DNA of 64,000 bases from positions 155,147,035 to 155,211,034 of the forward strand of contig OZ005648.1 in the NCBI GenBank assembly GCA_963930645.1, read 5' to 3'. Under the pieces are notes generated by a model. The model ran no database searches and was not told the origin of the DNA. It worked only from the letters and a program-made list of their open reading frames with translations. Positions 54,236 through 64,000 of this stretch are shown one piece after another; positions within the stretch are counted from its first letter, which is position 1, and every line of letters starts with the position of its first letter. The position numbers and the translations under genes were made by a program. Origin of the DNA: Salticus scenicus (lineage: Eukaryota; Arthropoda; Arachnida; Araneae; Salticidae).

Positions 54236-55240
54236 CGAATAATTATGGAAGTTCACTTTGCATTGATATTTTAATAATATTAGTCTTCGAACTTCTTAGT
54301 TTTGAGAATGGAGTATGAAAAAGCTTTTGTTAAGGTTCCCACGGCCCCGCTTTACTCCGCCACTATTTTTTAAAAATAAACATATTCTTAAATGCATAGG
54401 GTTGTGTTATAACAAAATTTGCTGTATAAAATTACTGTTATACAAATTCAAGACTGTGGAACCCTGTATTTTTTTTTTTTTTTTTTTTTTTTAATTACGA
54501 ATTTTTAACTGGTTTTGATAAAAATAAAAACTTGGCATAAAATAGTGATTATGATTTCACATTTAAAAAATATGATGTGGACACCACATGACTTCTTTAT
54601 ACGCCTAGTGGAATATACACATTGTTATGAAAACATTGACATTTTTTTGTGAGGTAATCGATTCATAAATAAACACAGGTTACAACCACGGGATAAGAAA
54701 AAAAAAAAGAAAGAAATTGCCGAAAATTAGAGGTGAAAAAGATACATTTTACCAAAACAATTAATTCAGTTAAAATTGAGAAAGGATTTAATAATTCTGG
54801 CTATCCTGAAACAATATTTGCCACCAAATTTGATCGCAAATCTCACCAAGTCGCCAACGCTGATTTTTGTCTTGGCATCGATTTTGGTGGAAGTAGTCAT
54901 CGAATATGACTACTTGGCGGCCGAATTTGGCGAAAATTTGTAGTTTAGGATTGTCAAAGTTTGGAAGCACTAGCTTCAATGACAATGAGAACATAATTCT
55001 GGAAATTTCCGGAAAGATTCATTGTTTTATAACGCTAAACTAAATTCTTTGAAAATCCTTTAAATGACAAACAAGACTAAAACAAAATAAAGTGCATTCG
55101 TTGACTAGAACCTGCTTATATATTAAGAATTACTTTCTACACGTAAAAATGTTGGCAATTTTCATAAAAATATCATTACAGGCTCTATTTATGGGCTCAA
55201 TATTCATTAATTAGATTATTTTGAAATCTCTATGATGGCA
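54236..55240. other. Intron 5 start, nothing recognised
   Basis: A block at 54330-54480 with GGTTCCCACGGCC and, further on, GTGGAACCCTGTATTT may be transposon debris. No gene. Confidence 0.35.
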
Positions 55241-55453
55241 CAGTTGGTAACAGAAGTATCCGAACACTAGCAAAAATTCCTATATAAAAAAAGTAGAGTT
55301 AATACTGTTTTGTTAAATAAATCCTTGTCGAATCTTGTTCTTAGACTGACTGAGAACAGGATTCGACAAGGATTTATTTAACAAAACAGTATTAACTCTA
55401 CTTTTTTTATATAGGAATTTTTGCTAGTGTTCGGATACTTTTGTTACCGACTG
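55241..55453. mobile_element. Palindromic Tc1/mariner MITE family B, copy 5
   Basis: 213 bp, ends CAGTTGGTAACAGAAGTATC and the near inverse, with very well matched arms around TTCTTAGACTGACTGAGAAC. Confidence 0.85.
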
Positions 55454-56204
55454 TAGGTCATATATAATGGCCAAGACCTTTGTATATTTGGCCATTATGA
55501 ATATAATTTTCGTAAATATCTCCAAAACGAAAAGTCACAGAAAAACAAAAAAAGGATGTGCATAACTGGATGTTATAACAAACTTATATATCAATTTGCA
55601 ATGTTCTACGTCCAACTGTTTTTGAGTTATGGGAGATAAATACACATATACAGACGTCACGAAAAATTGTGTAAAGTCGCTGATATCTCTAAAACGAGAG
55701 CTCGTATTAAAACGAAACTTGCAAGTGTACAACTAGACATTATGACAGTCACACATATAAATTTGCAACATTCTACGATGATTCGTTTTTGAACTATGAG
55801 AGATATAAAATCCATTTCGCAAATCGGGATTACAATATTCCCTTATACTTTGTATAAGGAGATAAAAATCTTTAAATTTGGTTGAAAAGTACAGATTTAA
55901 TAGAAAATAGTGTTTAATTAAATTCAAAGCTAGCCCATCATCGACTATAATTTGCAAACTATTGTTCTTTCGACTGAAAACTACAAATTTTATAGAAAAA
56001 TAATATTTTATTGATTTTCAACGTCAGGACTTTTTATAAAGCTAGTTTTACACTTAAAAGATTTCCTTTATTCATGTCTTTTAAAAACAGAAATTCTTAA
56101 AAAAATTTCTTAGCGAATATGGACAACCTAAAAGAAGATTATGTGGCACATTTCAAGTTTATTGTCAGTTAGCTAAAAAAATTCGTCATAAAGCTGTTAT
56201 TACT
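55454..56204. repeat. Degenerate repeat with insect-like tandem text
   Basis: Two to three diverged units carry TTTGCAATGTTCTACG, GTTTTTGAGTTATGGGAGAT and ATATCTCTAAAACGA (55500-55850); probably the body of an interspersed repeat. TACAAATTTTATAGAAAAATAA near 55980 matches 28910. Confidence 0.4.
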
Positions 56205-57360
56205 TTCTTCTATATGTAATATAGAGAAAGTATTGGATTCGTAAAAATTTTCGACCTCGGGTTTTTGATGAATTTACACGTTTTGAGAGCTGTAGAACAC
56301 GATTTGACCATTTTTAGAAAATGTCTGTCTGTCTGTCTGTGTGTGTGTGTGTGTGACAAAATTTTGTGGCAACTGTATCTCAAGAACTACTGCACAGAAT
56401 TTCATACAAATTGGTATGCAGTTGTACCTTGACATAAATTAGTGCCTATCAACTTTTGGTAAAAATTGTCTTACAGGTTGCGTTGCCATCCCGCTTTTTC
56501 TAAATTTTTAACATGGTGATATAAGACAATATTTTGTATAAATGTGCATAAAGAGAATTATTTTTTAGTAATCATTATGAAATTTACAAGAATTATTTAA
56601 AATAGAGATAGTCAACTGGGAAAAAAATTTTGTATGCGTAGGAGCCTCGCCACTCCCCGTGGGGGGGAAGTCCCCCCTCGAGGGGAGTAAATTTTCAAGA
56701 TGGGTATATTTCGAAAGGTCTCGTCAATACCTTTAAAACGAATGGTTGAACTATAAATCTGTGATAATTTAAAACAAAGTTATCGATTTTTTTTACTTTT
56801 AACAAAAAAAAACTTAGAAAAAAATCGTTTTTTTTTTTTTTTTTTTTTTAACGAAATTTAACCAGACTTGGTATTTAGTTGGCCCCTGACATAAACTGAG
56901 GCTGATTAGATTTGGGGATCAATCGCTCAACAGGTGGCGCTGTGATCGTATTTTTTCTAAATTTTTAACATGGCAGTATAGGAAAACATTTCGTATAAAT
57001 GTACATAATGAGAGTTATTCTTAACCTGTGATTGTGAAATTAATATGAATTATTGATAATAGTAGTAGTTAATTAGGGAAAAATTTTGGGGCATCGCTTC
57101 CCCCCACCTAGGGGGAAGTACCCCCCCCCGGGGGGGTGTAAATTTTCAAGATCGGTATCTTTCGAAAGGTCTCGTCAATACCTTTAAAACGAATGGTTGA
57201 ACTATAAATATGTGGTAATTTAAAACAAAGTTATCGATTTTTTTTACTTTTAACGAAAAAAAAAAGAAATTTTTTTTTTTTTTTTTTTTAATTGTTACTG
57301 CGTGAATTTGTATAGGAAAATATAGAAGAAAGTCTTGTGGTGGCCACAACATACTAGTTT
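56205..57360 (+). repeat. Interspersed tandem-body repeat, full-length copy
   Basis: Head: ATAGAGAAAGTATTGGATTC, then AAAATTTTCGACCTCGGGTT and CTGTCTGTCTGTGTGTG. Body: two related units of about 450 bp (56490-56840, 56960-57270), each with TTTTTCTAAATTTTTAACATGG, a C/G hairpin and CTTTAAAACGAATGGTTGA. Tail: AGAAGAAAGTCTTGTGGTGG and CCACAACATACTAG. Inverted partial copy at 23140-23735. Confidence 0.7.
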
Positions 57361-57656
57361 TAAAATATCTTTCTCGTTCTTATTATAAAATTAATAGTCG
57401 CCCTGCATCCACTTATTAATCGATATTTGAAATTATTTTTTTTTTAATTATTTTTAATAAAAATATTCTAATTAGTTTTTTTTTTCTTCTAATTTATTAT
57501 AATAGTTTATTCAGCTTAATGTTTTGACTACAATTTGACGATTTTTAGCATTGGCTGAGAAATAATAATTATAATAATAATAAAGCCAAATGAAATCACC
57601 AAATAGCGGCTTTCAATCTTTTAGACATATTTTATTTATTTACAAATCTATATCTA

Positions 57657-58195
57657 TCTTCTGTATATATATATAAATTACGTGTCACGATGTTTGTCCG
57701 GGGTAAACTCCTAAACTAAGGAACCGATTTTAATGAAATTTTGCACACTGTGTGCAGTTTGGTCCAACTTGAGAGATAGGATAGTTTTTATCTCAATTTA
57801 TTGTCACAATATTGTTTTATTGCAATTATTTGTTAATTACAGACCTTTATTAAAGTTGCTCCAAAATATCTGTGAGTTCCATTAATTTAATTGTTGCCAA
57901 AAAAAAATATATATATATATACGAGTTCATTTTATTTCGACATAAAAATAAATACATTTAATCAAACGTGAACGTTAAAAAATTATAAAAAGTTAAATTA
58001 TGCATCTCACGAAAATTGACGTCATAATCAATTTAAAGATTTTATACACATTGATAAAGTGCTAATGTAGTTCTATCATAGATATAGTAATATATATAGA
58101 TCTCTCATCCCCATGTTGTCGTACAAAGATTTTTGATGCCGAAAAAAAAAAAAAAAAAAAAAAAAAGCTTTGGAAACAGCCATTAAGTGGTATTG

Positions 58196-58227
<32 letters not shown>

Positions 58228-59899
58228 AAAGAAAGAAAGAAATATGAATTTGAAACTGTATCTGGAGTCTTCCATTCCCCTTTAGCAAATAAATTATTCA
58301 TAAATTTTATTTGCTAAAATATTAGTATGTATTCCCGTGTGTATTCACTCGGGGAAAGACGGCCATATTTTGGTAAAAACGTCGTCTTTTCCCAAATGAA
58401 AAGGAATAACTTTTTTCTCCCCAATGATCACTCTATTCTATATATGCTATACTATATCTATGAGTTCTATACGCAAGCGAAGTGTGACTCACTGACCGTC
58501 TGTGCAGCCAAGAAAAAGATTTCCTATGTTAATTGCCCACTGGATTTTTTGTAAGAAATGATTAAAAATCGAGGAAATTTATTTCCCGATTTTAATCCTT
58601 ATATTTGGGTATAGATATGTATTAGTTATCGCGGGTGTTAGATTGAATTATTTTGCTGTCAAATTGACAAAATTTTAATTTTAAATTTGAAAACTCTGTC
58701 GCCCCTGGCTTTTATTATTATTATTATTATTATTTGGCGATCAAAAGCGTAACACGAAAATATACATGCCAGATGTATGCATTGTACGAAATGTAATATG
58801 TATTATTCATTGTACGTATGTATGACATGTAATATGTATTGTACGAAATATTGTTTCATATTATTCATTACTCTTTTAATATAAGTTGTTAAAATAACCA
58901 TGATTTTTGAAAGGAATTAAATATTTTCGCCAGATAATTTGGCGATATTCTTTTTTACGCCAAGGATGACAGAAATGAAATCTATTCCGCTTCAACATAT
59001 TAGTATCTTATATGAGATATTTTATTTAGACATTTGAAAACAAATATGACTTCAAACTATGATAGAATATTTATCATTTTCCTTTTAATTAGTATATTGT
59101 TAGTATATTAAAATTTAAAAGCATGGTATATAAAAAGTTTTTTTTTTTTTTTTTTTTTTTTTTTAATCTTATAATTATCCTTATCTTAATCCTCAATGTT
59201 TCCCATCTTTATTAACTTGAATTTACTATTACAATTTTAACATACTCAAAAACTTCTCATCACTTCGTTAAAATACACTAAACTTTTCCAAAATCTTTTT
59301 CTATTTAAAATGATACATGTATTTACTTTAAATGTCCAATATTTCATAAGATTTCCAATTTTAAAGTTTTAAAAAATTTATCAAATTTACTTATTTTTCT
59401 GGTTTAGCCTTATTGTTTTCCTTTTTATAACTACAGCTGTTGCCCTCTTTAAAATATTTAAAATGATGAGGTCATTTTATAGTAAAATTATCCATTATAG
59501 CATATATTATATCTCTCCTCCATAAAAATTGATTTTAAAATCGTCTGTTTCTTTTATACTTTTATTTTAATAGAATTTTAATAGAATTTAATTTATATAT
59601 TAGTCATTTTAGCAATTTTATCCAAAGTAGCATTAGAAATAATATATATCACTTCTCCATTAAAATTTATAGGACCCTACAATAAAATTAATTTGTGCTT
59701 AATATCAACACTACGAAAATTTTTATCAATCGCTTCCAAATTTTGATCTAAGTTTCAAATCTCAACCCTGTGGGTTTTTACATCGGCTACAACGTTTTCG
59801 TCTTTGTTCGTAAATAATAATTTGACTGTACTAAATAGTTTACAGCCGTATAATTCAACGTATAACTTAGTCACAGCAACGCGTGGCCGGGTCTGCTAG
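57657..59899 (+). mobile_element. Helitron (non-autonomous), first of a run
   Basis: Starts near A|TCTTCTGTATATATATATAA (57657) with ACGTGTCACGATGTTTGTCC and AACCGATTTTAATGAAATTT; ends GCGTGGCCGGGTCTGCTAG at 59899 followed by T. There is no Rep/helicase frame. Poly-A expansions lie at 58141-58226. Frames at 58062-58554 are by-products. The exact 5' base is uncertain. Confidence 0.5.
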
Positions 59900-60506
59900 T
59901 ATCATTATATAATATAAAGCGCAAAAAATTGGATGTTTGTGGAGGGTAATCTCTGAAACTACTAAACCGATTTAAAAAATTCTTTCACTGATCAAAAGCT
60001 ACACTATCCCTGATTGTTATAGGCTATATTAAATTTTGATAAAATAAATTTTAGTTTAAAATCTGAGCATTTTAATTAAAATCCCCATAAAAGCTATAAT
60101 AGAAATGGAAATAATGAAATATTAAAAAAATTAGTTGTTGCCAACATAAAAGAAACATTTACATTTTGTTTTTAAAATATCTTGACATGAAAAGAAAAGA
60201 AATATGTTTGCAAGTGAATTAAATTGAAATTCATATAAAGCTTTGCAAAATGTTAAACTTACACGTTAAATCTGACGTCATTATAAATTTAAAGTATTTA
60301 TTTTTCTAATAATATAATTTGATATGATATGATATAATGTAATGATCTAAGCGTTACTTCTAAACTTTTATTAAATTATTTATTTTATAATTGTTGCCCA
60401 AAAAATTTACGGGCTAATTCATTTTTCGACATATAATAAAATATATAATTAAATTAAAAAATATATATATCATCTGCATTTTATTATGCATTTTTTTAAA
60501 GGATAA

Positions 60507-61601
60507 TTGAGAATTTATTTAAAATTAATAAAAGGTAAAGTAATTGCCGAATTTAAACTAAGACAGATAGAAAATGAGTACATTACAAAAAATTTTAAAG
60601 AAATAAAATATTGGTATCGATATGTAGATGACGTATTTGCAATTCTAAAAAACACCTTCCCCCCAAAAAATACACTAGAAAAACTAAACGAAATAGACCC
60701 AGACATTAAATTCACTCTCGAAATACAAAAAGAAAACTCACTAAATTTCCTAGACGTTACTATAATAAAACCCCCAGAATTAAACTTTGAAACCACAGTA
60801 TATCGAAAACAAAACAACAGCAATGAAATTATAAACGCCAAATGCAAAACTCCTTATAGATATAAGATCGCGGCCATACAATACTACATAAATCGCGCGA
60901 TAAACATATGCTCCAATGAAACCTTATTAAAACAAGAAATGCAAAAAAATACTGAAATATGCCAAAATGCAGGTTACAAAAAGCACATAATAAATAAACT
61001 ATATAGAAATAGACTAAAAAAACTGAATGATATTAATAACGCACAAAAACCAAAGCAAAAATACATCCCTCCAATCCCATATAATAAAGGTGTAAGCAAT
61101 AAAATAAAAAACGAAGCCGCGAAATTAAATATAAACGTACCGATAAAACCTAATAGTAATATTTTTCAAAGAATAAGAAACGATAAAGACCAAATCCATT
61201 TCTCAGAAACTGCAGGAATTTATAAAATTAATTACACTAAAGAAGATAAAACAACAGGATGCTATATCGGCATGACTAAACGAAAGATAAAAACACGGAT
61301 TAAAGAACACGCAAACGATATAAAATATGGTAAAATAACTACAGAATTAACAAAAATAAACGAAAAAGAAAATATAAAAATAGATTTTAAAAACTTTAGC
61401 AAAATTGGTCAATACAATAACTATTATTATGCCACAAAGAGGGAAAACGTCGAAATTATAGCGAACCACGATACATGCAACACAGAGCCAATAGAAATCG
61501 ACGCCGGGTGGCGCACTCTCCTAGAGATGAGAAATGAAAGAACAAAGGATACGCCCGACGAACGTGGTTCACCGGAGCACATGCCTGAGGAAGACTGCTG
61601 A
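60507..61601 (+). pseudogene. Penelope-like RT C-terminal part and GIY-YIG endonuclease
   Basis: 364 codons open from a nominal TTG; the true start is lost with the 5' end. RT motif C is WYRYVDDVF (residues 36-44, Asp 41 and 42), followed by LNFLDVTI (79-86). A Lys/Asn-rich linker follows. The GIY-YIG endonuclease shows AGIYKINY (236-243), CYIGMTKR (252-259), TRIKEH (263-268) and ENVEIIANHDTCNTEP (313-328). GIY-YIG joined to RT is diagnostic of Penelope-like elements. The whole visible frame has no stop, so the insertion may be fairly recent. The last residues (HMPEEDC) overlap the hammerhead-like motif, and the TGA stop lies in its loop. Confidence 0.88.
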
Positions 61602-61661
61602 AGCGGTCGAAAGCGCTCGCAAGGTAATTTTTAAAACGGTTTTAAATGCTTTTAATATAGA
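60514..61661 (+). mobile_element. Penelope-like element, 5'-truncated, with 11-bp direct repeats
   Basis: Bounded by ATAATTGAGAA at 60503-60513 and 61662-61672, a likely target-site duplication. It contains the end of the Penelope reverse transcriptase, a GIY-YIG endonuclease and a 3' hairpin motif. At 1.15 kb it is less than half of a complete element; the truncation removed the RT fingers and first motifs, as is common for these retroelements. Confidence 0.8.
61585..61612 (+). ncRNA. Hammerhead-ribozyme-like motif at the Penelope 3' end
   Basis: CTGAGGA (61585-61591), one A, a 6-bp stem GACTGC/GCGGTC (61593-61598 with 61603-61608) over a TGAA loop, then GAAA (61609-61612). This is the CUGANGA / stem II / GAAA core with one extra base. 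Hammerhead ribozymes are known in the terminal repeats of Penelope-like elements. Helices I and III and the cleavage site are not clear here. Confidence 0.45.
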
Positions 61662-61825
61662 ATAATTGAGAAGTTTAAAGTTATTTGACGACTATTTTTA
61701 GCAACTAACAGTTATGACAAGTAGCTCAATATACATAGCGCATACAACCATTGCTGCAATGCAAATAGCATTTAATTATTTGAGTTACATTATGTTGATT
61801 AGAAACCTATTTAATCTATCTATGC

Positions 61826-62254
61826 TCTATACTAATATATAAAGAGGAAAGGTTTATATGTAAATGTAGAGAACGATCGCTAGAACTAAAAAGCCGATTT
61901 CTATTTCTTTCTTTTTTTATACTAATCAAAAGTTACACTGTCTCTAAGTGCTAGAGGCTGTAATAAATTTTGGTAAAATACATTTTTAATTCAAATTTTC
62001 AATATTTTAATTGAAAACAAAGCATAGATTTGATATCGGTCGTCCTTGGCGATTTTTGTATTTCGAGATCGAAAACGTAATACGAAAATCTATATTTTCG
62101 TATTAAATACGAGATCTATGTTTTTACTTCAATTACCGTACTACCGTAGGTAGTGGAAGTATTGTATTCGGTCCAAAAATTTGATATAGAGTTTCACCTG
62201 ATTTATATGTTTTGAGGCCTCCCGAGTCCAAAAAAGTAGTTTTTGGCAATTGGT

Positions 62255-62294
<40 letters not shown>

Positions 62295-63956
62295 ATGTGT
62301 GAAATTTTCCGGGTGTCATATCTCCAGAATTAATAAAGATAGAACTACAAATCTTCACAATTGATTCAGGTCTGATGTACAGATGAATTTTCCAAATTTT
62401 GGTGAAAATTGAAAAACCGGAACTGGGTCATCGAAAACCGGAAATGGGACCGTAAGCCCGTACCTCATAAACAGCCCTGACGATTTTCTTCAAAGTTGCT
62501 ATATAAACAATCTATTAGATATCCTTTCGAATGATATAATTGGTTAGTTCAGGAAAATTGATAGGCGTCCTCTATAAACAGCTCAATTTCAGATCTCATA
62601 AGTGCCTTCCTTTAAAAACGGCTGTACGAATTTTTTTCAAACTCGCCATGTTAACTTAATACTAAATATCTGTTTGTATGTAATTATTGTTTTCCGGTCA
62701 ATAATTGAGTGTGCCAAGTTTTGGTAAAAGTTGGTATCTCAAAAACGGCTCTAACGATTTTCTTGAAAATTGTTTCATTAATTCAATTTAGATAACCTTT
62801 GTCAAGTATTACGTGCATATTACAGGAATACTAACCGTCATCCTGATTAGGAAGTTCAGTTTTAGATCTCGGTAATTCGTGTTTAAAAAAATAACTATCT
62901 ATTTTTTCCCCTTATTTTTTAACTCACTATGTAAACTTTGTTGTAGGTGTCTTTATACGTGTATCAAGTTTCTCTTACTGGAAAATCTAAAAAAAAAAAA
63001 AATGCATGTACTTAATATCTCCAAGAAATGTATATAATACGTTTAATAGTGGGTAATGGAAGTCGTGTGGTTGTTTCACACCAGATTTTGTAATAGTATA
63101 TATTATACGAATATTGTTTCATATTATTGATTTTTCCCTTAATATACATTATTAAAAACCATCAGTTATGGAAAAAATTAAATATATTTGCGAGATAACT
63201 TGGCAATCATTTTTTTTTTTTTTTTCCCGCCAAGGATGATTGATATAAAATCTTTTCCGAAAGCAAGTAGCGCAATATACAGCCGCTAGGGAATTGCAAA
63301 TGACATTTGATTATGCAAGTTTCATTATGTTGATTGGAAACACGGTTCATTTAAAATAAATTAAATGTGCATTCGCGTTAGAAATCTACTTTTGTATAGG
63401 GCTTCTTTGGCGATATTTAAAATTTGGCAACGCAATAGCTAGGACGTTTCACTCGCAGGAGTTTACGTATTTGCGATAACCTTTTTAATTCACCGCCAAA
63501 ATCACAAAAAATATTAACGATCACTAATGGAGAACCATTACTAAAACAATAACCAGATTACTTTGCGGACGTTAAATTTAAGAAAATTAAAAACACATAA
63601 GCTCTGTGTTTAATAGAAATTAATATTATAAGAACAAATAAATAATAATTAAAGCAATTATGACGTCAACTTTATCAAACACATATTCATGTTATAGGTT
63701 TATTTTTCAATATTTTTTATTCATGAGTAAAGACATGCTTCTTTTTATGAAATAAATAAATAAATAACATAAAGTAAAAATTACCAACATTTAACAACTG
63801 ATTGAAAAAAATAATTGTAAAATTATATTTTGACTTTTCAGTTGATAATATTGCCTGAATATAACATATAAACTGGTATTTTTTTTTTTTTTTTGCATAT
63901 CAATTCATCGTTAACTAAAATTTGTTCATCCGTGCGAAGTAGGACGGGTCAGCTAG
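61826..63956 (+). mobile_element. Third Helitron-like segment
   Basis: Starts TCTATACTAATATATAAAGA with GGTTTATATGTAAATGTAGA; ends CGAAGTAGGACGGGTCAGCTAG at 63956 (CTAG followed by T). Contains a tandem-body repeat (about 62130-63095) with a GT microsatellite (62261-62291). GCCAAGGATGA words (58960, 63225) link it to the first Helitron. Confidence 0.45.
62130..63095 (+). repeat. Interspersed tandem-body repeat inside the third Helitron
   Basis: Head GGTAGTGGAAGTATTGTATT; GT run; three diverged body units around CTCATAAACAGCCCTGACGA, TCTCATAAGTGCCTTCC and CTCAAAAACGGCTCTAACGA; tail GGTAATGGAAGTCGTGTGGT and TTTCACACCAGATT. Confidence 0.55.
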
Positions 63957-64000
63957 TCATTATATAAAGCGCAAAAAATTGTATGTTTGTGGAGGGTAAT
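63957..64000 (+). mobile_element. Start of a further Helitron-like segment, cut by the window
   Basis: TCATTATATAAAGCGCAAAA and TGTTTGTGGAGGGTAAT repeat the text at 59901-59951, directly after a CTAG end. Confidence 0.5.

Larger units (their letters stand above)
59900..61825 (+). mobile_element. Second Helitron-like segment, split by the Penelope-like element
   Basis: Begins directly after CTAG of the previous element with ATTATATAATATAAAGCGCA and TGTTTGTGGAGGGTAAT. The same start recurs at 63957 after another CTAG. The block AAGTAGCTCAATATACATAG with TTACATTATGTTGATTAGAA (61720-61805) is related to 63265-63340. Its own 3' end is not visible. Confidence 0.4.

Noticed and set aside
58062..58554. 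Frames around poly-A tracts
   Set aside because: Low-complexity Phe-rich translations inside a Helitron.

Overview
The window is AT-rich nuclear DNA from an arthropod, most likely a chelicerate such as a spider or relative. That guess is inference from the transposon families and from the style of the host gene; no marker in the window proves the taxon. There are no bacterial features, no CRISPR array, no rRNA and no functional tRNA gene.

One host gene runs through the whole window on the + strand. Five exons join in frame with GT-AG introns (8579-8707, 24337-24503, 29145-29200, 36636-36762, 53567-53730). They encode about 214 contiguous residues of a canonical Ser/Thr protein kinase domain. 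It runs from the ATP-anchoring Lys through HRD, DFG, an LKB1-type activation loop and APE to the DVWSLG helix, and resembles SNF1/AMPK-related kinases (HUNK or NIM1 type). The gene starts before and ends after the window. Introns are 4.6 to 16.8 kb and consist almost wholly of transposons and their debris.

Left part (1-8578): an inverted pair of one MITE family, a 1.55-kb terminal-inverted-repeat element with a second inverted repeat nested in it, a tRNA-Arg-like SINE, a gag-like coiled-coil relic, and tandem-array repeats.

Intron 1 (8708-24336): a palindromic Tc1/mariner MITE (five copies in the window), a 3.1-kb IS630/Tc1/mariner-type element with roughly 530-bp inverted repeats and a broken transposase, and a Ty1/copia element with near-identical LTRs (13804-17757) that appears to sit inside a Helitron. 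Further right are a nearly perfect piggyBac-type palindrome, a Helitron filled with C-rich minisatellite units, and a hAT MITE with perfect 8-bp target duplications.

Introns 2 and 3 (24504-36635): a possible Penelope 3' relic with a hammerhead-like motif, a dead RNase H-bearing non-LTR retrotransposon carrying another palindrome, two palindromic MITEs, and an inverted-repeat element containing a seven-unit tandem array.

Intron 4 (36763-53566): Tc1 remnants, a pair of tRNA-Asp-like SINEs, a complete but dead Tc1 (43227-44821) directly abutted by a 3.5-kb element with 6-bp target duplications that hosts a Helitron and a Tc1 fragment, then hAT and mariner MITEs and a 1.43-kb foldback element with arms of about 700 bp.

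Right end (53731-64000): interspersed tandem-body repeats, then Helitrons apparently joined head to tail. A 5'-truncated Penelope-like element (reverse transcriptase tail plus GIY-YIG endonuclease) lies among them, bounded by 11-bp direct repeats. No new multi-gene system was found. The most checkable novelties are the structural ones: hammerhead-like motifs, foldbacks, a half-tRNA primed copia with an unusual LTR end, and nested insertions.
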